64,000 nt of DNA from WVXP01 sp964348095 (GTDB lineage Bacteria > Desulfobacterota > BSN033 > WVXP01), in NCBI GenBank assembly GCA_964348095.1, contig CAYGBK010000083.1, positions 1-64,000 of the forward strand. The letters are read 5' to 3'. Of this stretch, positions 26,736-34,026 are shown piece by piece. The notes beneath the pieces are model-generated. The model was not told where the DNA came from. It did no database searches and was given only the letters and a program-made list of their open reading frames with translations. Made by a program: the position numbers and the translations under genes. The stretch's first letter is position 1. Each line of letters begins with the position of its first letter.

Positions 26736-26897
26736 TCACCCAGCAGGATAACCCAGAGTGTCAAGCCCTGCCTGGTTGATGTCGAGCAGATCACCCGAGG
26801 GTGTGGTCATCAGCACCGGGTCCTTGAGCGTCTGAACGAGTTTTCTATAGGATTCATCAGTTATCGTCATGTCTCCAGTTTTGTTCGACATCGGCAT
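26736..26897 (-). pseudogene. 5' part of the PAS-SpoIIE gene, cut off by an in-frame TGA
   Basis: From the ATG at 26897, which has GGAG nine bases upstream, 53 codons read as the front half of a PAS domain (LVQTLKDPVLMTTPSGDLLDIN). They end at TGA 26736-26738, and the same frame continues into the phosphatase. The PAS sequence is continuous across the stop, so this is a nonsense change, a recoded codon or a sequence error rather than two genes. Confidence 0.75.
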
Positions 26898-27580
26898 AAA
26901 TGATTCTCCAGCTCGAACCTCCTCTGTCCGCTAATTCCTTATCGAAAGAATGGAAGGAAATCTTGAGAACAAAGACCATCAGCTGGCCAATAGGAAGCCG
27001 TATGTCCTCGTCCTAGGAAGTTGCAGTTTCGAGGTACAATTACTTGAAATAAAAAGGTTTTCGTCATTGCACAAGAATTAAGCAATGTGCTAATTCTGTT
27101 TGGTTTGACAACGGTTTACATCTTCTCAGAAGCCAGATATCCACGGGATTTCCACAAATCTCGTGATTTCATTAGCTAAGCCACTGAAAAATAATGGAAA
27201 CAAGAAATTCACAGTTCCTAACGATCTCGTCAGGTCGGCCGGATGACCATCGGTGAGCCGTAACGGATGATGAATATCGAAAACTGGGGGATGACATTGA
27301 GCTGCTGAATGGCCAATAAAAATACGACTTATGCTCAAACGGTGAGGCGAAGACAAGGGGCTCTAAAACCGAGATTCATCAAAACAACGATCCCAGAGGG
27401 CTGAAGACCTTCCGCACCTTCCATCAGGGCTTACGTGCATAGACTACGTCTGAGGGAAAACTCAATTGACTGCTAAATTCCCTCCTTACCCCCTCGAATC
27501 CAGATGACAGTCCATGGGAGAAGATCTAAACCTCTGCACCCACTCAATGGGGCAGATCAGCAACTCCAACACAAAAGAAC
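26898..27580. other. gene-free stretch
   Basis: No supported gene. The few open frames here are short, lack ribosome-binding sites and resemble nothing. The segment 26898-27000 should contain the promoter of the minus-strand signalling module, but I cannot point to a consensus one. Confidence 0.5.
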
Positions 27581-27608
27581 TTGACAGAATTGCACAGTCT
27601 GCTAGGAT
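27581..27608 (+). promoter_or_regulatory. candidate promoter of a small RNA
   Basis: TTGACA (27581-27586), 16-base spacer, TAGGAT (27603-27608). Confidence 0.45.
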
Positions 27609-27614
27609 TGGAGT

Positions 27615-27726
27615 GTTCGTCGTGATACTGTTCGTTAGCAACAAAAGGCCACAGATGGAGGAAAAACTGAGCTTTGTGTAAGGGCCTGCTCCTTGACATA
27701 TCGAAGGAGACAGGCCTTTGTTTTTC
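27615..27726 (+). ncRNA. candidate small RNA of about 110 bases
   Basis: A promoter-like sequence (27581-27608) and a strong terminator (27680-27726) frame about 110 bases with no good reading frame on this strand. The terminator has no upstream gene to serve: the nearest gene, 26.9 kb, is transcribed the other way. A free-standing small RNA explains both signals. No known RNA family recognised. Confidence 0.4.
27680..27726 (+). terminator. Rho-independent terminator
   Basis: Long stem of AGGGCCTG plus CTCCTT (27681-27694) with AAGGAG plus CAGGCCTT (27704-27718, one bulge), 9-base loop, then TTTG followed by five T. Confidence 0.75.
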
Positions 27727-27775
27727 TCATGTTCACCGTGCCAACAGCCGATCAATAGAGTAGTTTTAGATGACC

Positions 27776-27803
27776 GATCATATGATCATATGGATCATAT
27801 GAT
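27776..27803. promoter_or_regulatory. palindromic GATCATAT repeat cluster, possible operator
   Basis: GATCATAT occurs three times (27776-27783, 27784-27791, 27793-27800), the first forming a perfect 12-base palindrome GATCATATGATC with its neighbour. It lies about 80-110 bases before the gene at 27884 and may be a repressor-binding site. Confidence 0.4.
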
Positions 27804-27883
27804 TGAACCACAGCCATTCGAATTGTTGACGGGGGAGGTAATTTCTAAGGTGCCCTCAAGATGAGGGGAGGAGAAATCCTATC

Positions 27884-28576
27884 ATGAAGATTAAGATCAT
27901 GTTGGCCATCGGATTGGCGCTCTGTAGCGCTCTCCTCTATGCCGCAGAAAGGGCCATTGAACTTCCAACAAAAGAGGACTCTATGCCGCCCTCTCTGACT
28001 GTTTTCGCACCCACCGAGATCCATATACTCTCCCCAGGTTACAGTATTACAGCAAATACCTATGATGAAAGTGGGATATCGCACGTAATTTTCAACATCC
28101 TACCCGATAGGAATTTTGTCGTTGCCGAGCCACCATTCAGGGTGAGCCCTGGTTACCTTCCACCGAATCCCGGAGACTCATTCAAAATATTTGTCATCGC
28201 AGTAGATAACTTCGGGAACAGCAGGAAAGTCTCTGTGAGGATCAAGAGAGTCCACGCCCCGCCAGATTTGACGCCTGCAGGATATGCAGGCCTTGACTCA
28301 CAGAGACCTGTGATTTCGGTTGCGAATAGGAGTGATAAGGAAATTGGCGGTTTCTACATAGACATCTATTTTACGCATCTTCGGCCCCTACCTGAGCAGG
28401 CCGGCGATCTGAGAATCTTTGTAGACTCCCCGGTTCCCCCTGAGACAAGTACCTCCTTGGAGTTTACGAATCCCTTTTATCCAGATCCTATTGAAATGAT
28501 GTGGGTCCAAGTCGACACAGACAATCAAATTGCTGAATTCGATGAAGAAAACAATATTGGAATCTTTCCCCAGTAA
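27884..28576 (+). CDS. exported protein with CARDB-like C-terminal domain
   Basis: 230 residues with a signal peptide (KIKIMLAIGLALCSALLYAAE). Residues about 35-120 look like an Ig-type beta sandwich (SLTVFAPTEIHILSPGYSITANTYDESGISHVIF). Residues about 130-228 resemble a CARDB adhesion-like repeat, ending in VDTDNQIAEFDEENNIGI, the usual D/N-rich strand pattern. Probably a secreted or surface protein with a binding role; no catalytic motif. It stands alone downstream of a palindromic site. Confidence 0.75.
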   Translation: MKIKIMLAIGLALCSALLYAAERAIELPTKEDSMPPSLTVFAPTEIHILSPGYSITANTYDESGISHVIFNILPDRNFVVAEPPFRVSPGYLPPNPGDSFKIFVIAVDNFGNSRKVSVRIKRVHAPPDLTPAGYAGLDSQRPVISVANRSDKEIGGFYIDIYFTHLRPLPEQAGDLRIFVDSPVPPETSTSLEFTNPFYPDPIEMMWVQVDTDNQIAEFDEENNIGIFPQ

Positions 28577-28849
28577 ATGATCGACCCCATGGACCATAGC
28601 CAGAGAGTCCGGACTGCAGGCCCTCTTCTCCTGAGGTCGGCCACATTACGTCCACCTTCTCTCCTGATGAACCGTCTATCGTCCTGTCCCATCCAAGCCT
28701 TTCCCACGGCCGATGAAATCGCCTCGACTTGTCTGTCCTCGCGCATCTGACATTCTAGCGTGGTTGAAGATTCCCCCTTCCTGAAGTCTGGTAAGCCCCC
28801 ATGTCCGCACACGTGCCGATCACGGGCACACGTCCCGGAGGAACTAGTG

Positions 28850-28908
28850 CGGAAGTGTTTATGCCGATACGTTCTTGCCCTCTCCCGCTATCTTCGGCGC
28901 TCATGAGC
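28850..28908 (+). repeat. dispersed repeat family R2, copy 1
   Basis: GGAAGTGTTTATGCCGATAC, a short C-rich spacer, then GCTATCTTCGGCGCTCATGA. The same arrangement recurs at 56147-56203. Confidence 0.6.
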
Positions 28909-28920
28909 TTTTCCTGGTGC

Positions 28921-28948
28921 TGTCAGTTGTCGGTTGTCAGTTGTCAGT
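28921..28948 (+). repeat. short tandem repeat, four 7-base units
   Basis: TGTCAGT, TGTCGGT, TGTCAGT, TGTCAGT head to tail. Confidence 0.8.
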
Positions 28949-29018
28949 GGTTACTTTCAATTCAACCTCATTCGATTGGAAATGAAATACCCCGAGCCCG
29001 TTACTTGAATAGCTATGG

Positions 29019-29675
29019 ATGGGTAAATCCCAATCTTTTTGCAACAAACCACGGACACTTGAAACCTCAGGAGTGTCCGTGACCCCGAACCAGGAAGCAG
29101 ATGCTGATCTAATCAAGAGATTTGGCCCCGACGTTTTGGTCGTTGCCGCTGGTTCGGAAGTTCAAAGGCCGGACATCCCAGGCATCGATCTTTCTCATGT
29201 CAAACTTGCCACTGAGGCTTTGATGAATCAGAAGACTATCAAGGAGCCAATTCTGATCGCTGATGGGGGATTGGTCGGCTGTGAGGTCGCGGTCTATTTT
29301 GGGTCAGAAGGGAAAAAGGTTACCCTTGTGGAGATGTTGTCTGAGGTTGCTTTTGATTTGGATGCGGTGAGTCGACTGGAACTCCTTGAAATGCTGAAGG
29401 AAAATAATATCTCCATTCTCAAAGAGACTCACGTGGTTGATATCAAAAAAGAACAGCTGAAGGTCCGCCGAAATGGAGCGGAGCGCTCCATTGATGCTAA
29501 GACCTTTATCATAGCAATGTCTATGAGACCCCGTAGGGAGATCTTTGGGGAGTTCGCCCACCTGGCACCGGCTTCGATTGCTGTCGGTGACTGTGCCACC
29601 CCAGGAAAAATAGGAGATGCCATTCACGACGGGGCGAACAAAACCCTTAATCTAAGCACAGTCTCACAGTGGTAA
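29019..29675 (+). pseudogene. C-terminal fragment of an Old Yellow Enzyme-type enoate/2,4-dienoyl-CoA reductase
   Basis: The 218-residue frame matches only the C-terminal NAD(P)/FAD-binding part of the two-domain 2-enoate/2,4-dienoyl-CoA reductase family: FGPDVLVVAAGSEVQRPDIPGID, a dinucleotide fold ADGGLVGCEVAVYFGSEGKKVTLVEM, and the closing AVGDCATPGKIGDAIHDG. Homology begins near 29070; the roughly 380-residue TIM barrel with FMN and the 4Fe-4S cysteines is absent upstream. The nucleotide loop starts ADGG instead of the usual GGG. The first 17 residues look unrelated. Best read as a remnant of a once complete gene. Confidence 0.75.
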
Positions 29676-29694
29676 CCCACAAGGAGGTGATTCG

Positions 29695-29967
29695 GTGGCG
29701 AAATACAAAGTCATTGTCACGGCCAAGGACAGCAAGTGCCCCTTGGTCAAGCAGGGTGATAAGTTCGTTATCCGCGGGACGATGCTGGACATGAGAGAAA
29801 CCGACAGCCTTTGTACGGTCGCTCTTGGAGCAATCAACTACTCTCTCTATATGATGGCCAATGCCGATGACCCAAAATCCTACGGTCGGGATGAGGTCTA
29901 CTGTCTTCAGTGCCCAGACCCGGAAACAAGGGTAATCTTCGAGGTTTCTCGACGCCCGATGGACTGA
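29695..29967 (+). CDS. TIGR04076 family protein
   Basis: 90 residues, GTG start with AAGGAGGTG upstream. Sequence features KYKVIVTAKDSKCPLVKQGDKFVI, the central ALGAINYSLYMM and C-terminal VYCLQCPDPETRVIFEV match TIGR04076, a small cysteine-containing family of unknown function common in anaerobes and often beside flavoprotein reductases. It follows the truncated reductase by 19 bases, which suggests that it was once its operon partner. Confidence 0.75.
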   Translation: MAKYKVIVTAKDSKCPLVKQGDKFVIRGTMLDMRETDSLCTVALGAINYSLYMMANADDPKSYGRDEVYCLQCPDPETRVIFEVSRRPMD

Positions 29968-30002
29968 GTCTCTAGTCGATACGCAGTAACCCGGAGAAAA
30001 CC

Positions 30003-30527
30003 CTACCTGTCAAAATATATGCTTTTGCCTGTTGCGGACAGGGGGATACCCATGACAACCTCCCAATCGACCAATCCCATGTTTCTGGCCACTGTGCCGA
30101 TTCGATACATGATCCGGTTGTCCGCATTGAGAAGGCCGGCGGTTTTCACGGCCGATCCCAGAGCAATACCCATGTCCAGGAGTCGATACGCACAGTGAGG
30201 CCCCCTGAACTCCACTTCCCCCTTTTCGGCCTGCGTCAGTTCCTTACAGGTGGCATAGCCACAGGCACCGCAGTTCAGTCCCAGAGGTTTATCCTCTTTA
30301 AGCCCGATGAGGACGACAACATGGCTGTCCCCTGTGTTCTTTCCGTCCCGATCAAAGTTGGCTTTCTTCTTTTCCTCACCAAACTTGACCATGTTTGCCG
30401 CCAGCTTCTGAACATCATTACCCTCAAGAATCTGGATCGCCAAGAAATCCTGCCCCGCGCTTTTTGGAGCGGTTCGAGCCGAAACTGCCATGAGCTCTGC
30501 AATCATCCTCAATCCTTCCAATTGCAA
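30003..30527 (-). CDS. DUF2148 ferredoxin-domain protein
   Basis: 174 residues, TTG start with GGGAGGAA upstream. The cysteine motif LNCGACGYATCKEL is that of the DUF2148 family, with a further Cys in FRGPHCAYRLLDMGIALGSAVKTA. Such proteins probably bind an iron-sulfur cluster through the CxxC-x4-C set; the function is unknown. The ending VDWEVVMGIPLSATGKSIYFDR is also characteristic. Convergent with the TIGR04076 gene. Confidence 0.8.
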   Translation of the reverse strand: MQLEGLRMIAELMAVSARTAPKSAGQDFLAIQILEGNDVQKLAANMVKFGEEKKKANFDRDGKNTGDSHVVVLIGLKEDKPLGLNCGACGYATCKELTQAEKGEVEFRGPHCAYRLLDMGIALGSAVKTAGLLNADNRIMYRIGTVARNMGLVDWEVVMGIPLSATGKSIYFDR

Positions 30528-31073
30528 TTCCTCCCTAACTTTTTTATGGTCCTACTCAATTACCTCTTAGCTGTCCGGTCCCAAAATCTACAGCGTCAAC
30601 GACGACGAATGAGAAATCCCCAAAACCTCCCCATCCTCTTTCTCTATGGGTTTTTGGAATCCCCAACTTAACATAGGCCCTGTCATCTTTCAAATCCTAT
30701 TTTCCAGGAAATAAATCTCACAGTTTGTGCATTCAAGGGGCCGGCAGAAATTCATCGAACTCAACAGGTCACTTGATTTCAACCTAAAAATCTACCGTTG
30801 AAACCTCGCTCATCAGATGATAAAACGATCTTTGTTGATTTCTAGCTGGTCGCGGGCACATCGACTTCGACCCACCGCTAGTGGAGTGGGATCTTTTGGC
30901 GTTCCTCTGATTTGACCATAGGAATGGGCAGGCATTCAGGTGGTAATGAATCGCGATAATGGGCGCATGGCTCAGATGGAATTTGCTTTCCAGAAGACAC
31001 TGATCGAGTCTTCCGGATCCATGGGTTTGCTTTTTCTGGTGAGTTGTGAAATCTCGAACACCCGGATCTCAAC
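30528..31073. other. gene-free stretch
   Basis: No gene, repeat or clear promoter that I can support. AT-richer than its surroundings in its first half. Confidence 0.5.
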
Positions 31074-32129
31074 ATGAGACGACAATCTAACCATGATTCT
31101 CCCCAAACCATTTCCATTCTCACATTCAATGTCTGGTTCGGTCTGGACGAACGGGGCATCCTGAAGATGAAACCATTGGAATCAAGCAAGCGGCGTGAAA
31201 AGCGCTACCAGATACTGGTCGAGGAACTGAGACGGCTTCACCCCGACTTGATTGCCATTCAGGAGGCAAACCCGGTTCCACAATACAGCAAGAGACTCGC
31301 GAAAGATTTAGGCTATGATGAGATCCATCAGGTTTACAACGGCGGGATCAAAGTTGGTAATTTCGGGATCCCCATCAATCTAAGACTCGGAATCATGGTA
31401 CTGGCGAAACGACGATTCAATCTGCGCTGGGCGGGCGCGAGCCAGATATCCGGAGACCGCTTCGGCGTATACGGAGATTTCTTCTGCTTTCACTTTACCG
31501 ATTCACGCTACGTTATGGCGGGCCTCGTCTCGATCGGGGGCAATCCACTCTACATCGTCCATACCCATACGTATCCGGGGCTTCCAGAAAGCCGTGAAAT
31601 TCTTCGTCTTCTGGACCAATATCGAGCTCAGGCGAAGATCTCCGAGAAGGAATACCGGGCTCACCTCCTCAACCTAAAGCGTTCTATCCTCCGACAGGTA
31701 AAGGAGATCGAAAACATTCTCACCTTTCTCAATCAGACGGCTTGTGCAGGCCCTGCGGTTTTAGTGGGTGATCTGAATATGACTGATGACAACCCCCTTT
31801 TGATCCGCCTGATGGAGGAAGGAAGACTTCTGGACACTTATCGAATTGCCAATCCGAAAAAGCAAGGATTTACGTGGGATAGTCAGAACAATGGGAATAC
31901 GAGGTTTTCGGAAATTACAGCTTCACGACGGGATGATCTAAAAAGGACCTACGAACGCCTTCGGGTCGGATACGATCGAATATCCCGGAGGATCGACTAT
32001 ATCTTTCTCAACTCAGCTTTCAGAGCAGAGCAGATCCTCGAAAGCCGTGTCGTTATGGACCGTCCTGTTGACGGCGTGCATGCATCAGACCATTACGGCG
32101 TTATGAGTGTTATATCCCTCAGGCCCTGA
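31074..32129 (+). CDS. endonuclease/exonuclease/phosphatase-family protein
   Basis: 351 residues of the EEP fold (DNase I, AP endonuclease and sphingomyelinase/phosphodiesterase relatives). In order: ILTFNVWFGLDE, the metal-binding Glu in LIAIQEANP, YIVHTHTYPG, VLVGDLNMTDDNPLL, RIDYIFLN and the final SDHYGVMSVI. No signal peptide, so cytoplasmic. An extra helical insert of about 60 residues (about 180-235) separates the HTHTYPG and GDLNMT motifs. Substrate cannot be told from sequence. Confidence 0.85.
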   Translation: MRRQSNHDSPQTISILTFNVWFGLDERGILKMKPLESSKRREKRYQILVEELRRLHPDLIAIQEANPVPQYSKRLAKDLGYDEIHQVYNGGIKVGNFGIPINLRLGIMVLAKRRFNLRWAGASQISGDRFGVYGDFFCFHFTDSRYVMAGLVSIGGNPLYIVHTHTYPGLPESREILRLLDQYRAQAKISEKEYRAHLLNLKRSILRQVKEIENILTFLNQTACAGPAVLVGDLNMTDDNPLLIRLMEEGRLLDTYRIANPKKQGFTWDSQNNGNTRFSEITASRRDDLKRTYERLRVGYDRISRRIDYIFLNSAFRAEQILESRVVMDRPVDGVHASDHYGVMSVISLRP

Positions 32130-32545
32130 TGTAGGCATGGATGACCGCTTCTCGTCTCTCTCCCATCCCAGGTGGGCGTCACGATTCCCCACGATAAACC
32201 AGGGGCACCGATCGATCCCGTGGCGGATTGCTTTATCCATTCCCAGAATGGATTGGCCATAAATAACTCGAGTGTGAATCCTGTCCAATAACAGTGAAGC
32301 AACTCTCTCAGTCCTTCTGCAAGCCCGGCTAATTCCTCCTCAAAACCCTCAGGATACGCTCTCATATCCCGGGTCCGCACCTTTTTTCGAATTCTATCCT
32401 ATCGCATACTAGACGGCACGGCCCACCGTCCACATAGGTGGTCACGACCTTTGAAAAGACCTATCCACTTATCGGTTTCATTGTCGTGCCTCGTCTTGGG
32501 TGATTCACAAGTCTTATTCAAGCATGTCGTGTCCACGAGTTCCAA
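32130..32545. other. gene-free stretch, possible decayed frame
   Basis: No intact gene. On the minus strand (32085-32380) two overlapping frames each look partly protein-like, as if one gene had been broken by a frameshift, but I cannot assign either to a family. Confidence 0.35.
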
Positions 32546-32908
32546 TCACTCACGTCCTCTTAGAATCCCTCGACGCTCGGCACCATGGGTCATGATGTCA
32601 GAGAAATACCGCATGAGCGATCCTCGACTCTCTTGGGAGAGGTTTTCAAAGGCGACGCCAAAATGGAAGATCCCCTCCGGCATAGACTCGACGTAGATCA
32701 CTTTTCCTTTCACCTTCACGAGAGACTCTCTAATGAGCATTGTTAGTTCCAGGATTTCATTTGGGAAAACCTCAGCATCAGTCTCCAGTTTGACCCCATC
32801 TAAACCTATATCTAGGGACCGGGCTTCTCTTTTGCTTTGGTTCCTGTAGAAGTAGACCTGATGGTGTACATTGAACCTAGGTTCTCTTCTCCTTTCTCGT
32901 ATGACCAT
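32546..32908 (-). CDS. PilZ-domain protein
   Basis: 120 residues, a single PilZ domain, normally a cyclic-di-GMP receptor. The N-terminal arginine motif is ERRREPRF; the second motif, usually D/N-x-S-x-x-G, reads DIGLDG here, so the serine is missing and binding may be altered. ATG has AGGAG seven bases upstream. It stands alone; a GGDEF diguanylate cyclase is found at 56.6 kb. Confidence 0.85.
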   Translation of the reverse strand: MVIRERRREPRFNVHHQVYFYRNQSKREARSLDIGLDGVKLETDAEVFPNEILELTMLIRESLVKVKGKVIYVESMPEGIFHFGVAFENLSQESRGSLMRYFSDIMTHGAERRGILRGRE

Positions 32909-33275
32909 GATCTTTCTCCTGGATACTCACCTTAGTCTGTTCCTTATGAGACGGCCTTCTTCTTACGGCCCTATATCGACGGAGCCCACCTTTCTCAAAA
33001 CGATGATATATCAAAACCTCATCAAAACCATAAGATTCTTACACCCCATCCCAACCTCCCCTCAGCTCGAAAAGTGAAACTCTTTTTTGAGGATGGACCA
33101 AGTTCTCCACCCTCCCCTGAATCTGCTTTGTGAGGCCATGTTCACTCAATTTACGCCGAAAAAACCCTTCTATTAGGGTTTAGGGTATCACATGTTGTAC
33201 GTCATGATCAATTCCATCCGGTGCCAGACCTTCACGCTGTCCTGTTTTGAGCAAATCCTCCACCAAATTCCTCAA
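32909..33275. other. gene-free stretch
   Basis: Nothing recognised apart from the ribosome-binding region of the PilZ gene at its left end and a short inverted repeat (AAACCC/GGGTTT) near 33160-33180. Confidence 0.4.
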
Positions 33276-33719
33276 CTACACACAAAAGGGCGAAAACCCT
33301 AGGAGACACAAATCTGAGATCCATCGATCTTGAGTGGCCATCTCGGACAACTGTGCCAAACATTTCTTCCTTTTTCTCGTCATTGGGGAAGGGCTTTTGA
33401 AACACGGGTAACCTTGTAAACGACTTTTGTTCGGCGTACCGAGACTTTCACTGGGCAAAAGATACCACCCTTCCGGAAACTGACCGCATCCGATCGGTCT
33501 GGCAGGATAGATCTCGCCAGGGTTTACCTTAAGATCCATCGACTGTAACGGCAGATCCATCACGGTGACAGGGACGAGGAGTTCTGGATCCTTACATCCA
33601 TACCGGGGGCACGAATCGGGGCAGCGGAATTGGCTCGCCTCGTTACCAAGCCAAGACCACCTCTCCAAATACGCTTCTATGTTTAGCTGTTTTTCCACCT
33701 CTTCCTCGGCTGAAGTCAC
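33276..33719 (-). CDS. YkgJ-like cysteine cluster protein, internally shortened
   Basis: 147 residues. The N-terminal FRCPDSCPRYGCKDPELLVPVTVMDL and the C-terminal YPARPIGCGQFPEGWYLL and SDLCLLGFSPFCV follow the pattern of YkgJ-type zinc/iron-chelating proteins. The middle part that normally supplies the CxF-L-x-x-x-C-x-I-Y segment is mostly absent, since the text jumps from MDLKVNPGE to IYPARPIGC, a loss of some 40-50 residues. It may be a decayed gene or a compact variant. Alone in the region. Confidence 0.55.
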   Translation of the reverse strand: MTSAEEEVEKQLNIEAYLERWSWLGNEASQFRCPDSCPRYGCKDPELLVPVTVMDLPLQSMDLKVNPGEIYPARPIGCGQFPEGWYLLPSESLGTPNKSRLQGYPCFKSPSPMTRKRKKCLAQLSEMATQDRWISDLCLLGFSPFCV

Positions 33720-34026
33720 TCATTTGATCGGTATTGTCCAGATCATTTGCGCATTTGTTTCACCGCAGAGGCACGGAGAAGCCAAGAGGAGAATGTCTCT
33801 TTTGCCCGATCGGGAGATAACGATCGGGCAAAAGAACTTAGCCCGATGGGCAGTTACCTCAGACTTCAAAGTCACACGGCCTCAGTTGGCATTGCCTCTT
33901 CATGTCGTCTGCCGAAGGCGGACAGCATTTCCGCTGGTCGCACATCTCACGGCCAGTGGAAAACTAATCAACTCCGCGGACTCCCTGTCTCTGTGGTTCG
34001 ATTTCCTCGTCCAATGAGCGCTCCAT
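33720..34026. other. gene-free stretch with repeats
   Basis: Contains ACCGCAGAGGCACGGAGAAG-type sequence near 33762-33782, resembling an intergenic sequence found repeatedly in anaerobe genomes, and a perfect inverted repeat at 33799-33834. No gene supported. Confidence 0.5.
33799..33834. repeat. perfect 14-bp inverted repeat
   Basis: Arms CTTTTGCCCGATCG (33799-33812) and CGATCGGGCAAAAG (33821-33834), loop of 8 bases. CGATCGGGCAAAA also occurs near 40470-40485. Confidence 0.7.

Larger units (their letters stand above)
28577..29018. other. gene-free stretch with repeats
   Basis: Holds repeat R2 copy 1 (28850-28908) and a four-unit 7-base tandem repeat (28921-28948). No gene supported. Confidence 0.6.

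Noticed and set aside
32085..32380. Two overlapping minus-strand frames that look like parts of one broken gene
   Set aside because: Neither can be matched to a family and one overlaps the end of the EEP-family gene; evidence is too thin for a pseudogene call.
32873..32884. Perfect palindrome GAACCTAGGTTC
   Set aside because: Lies inside the PilZ coding sequence at conserved residues; explained by coding.
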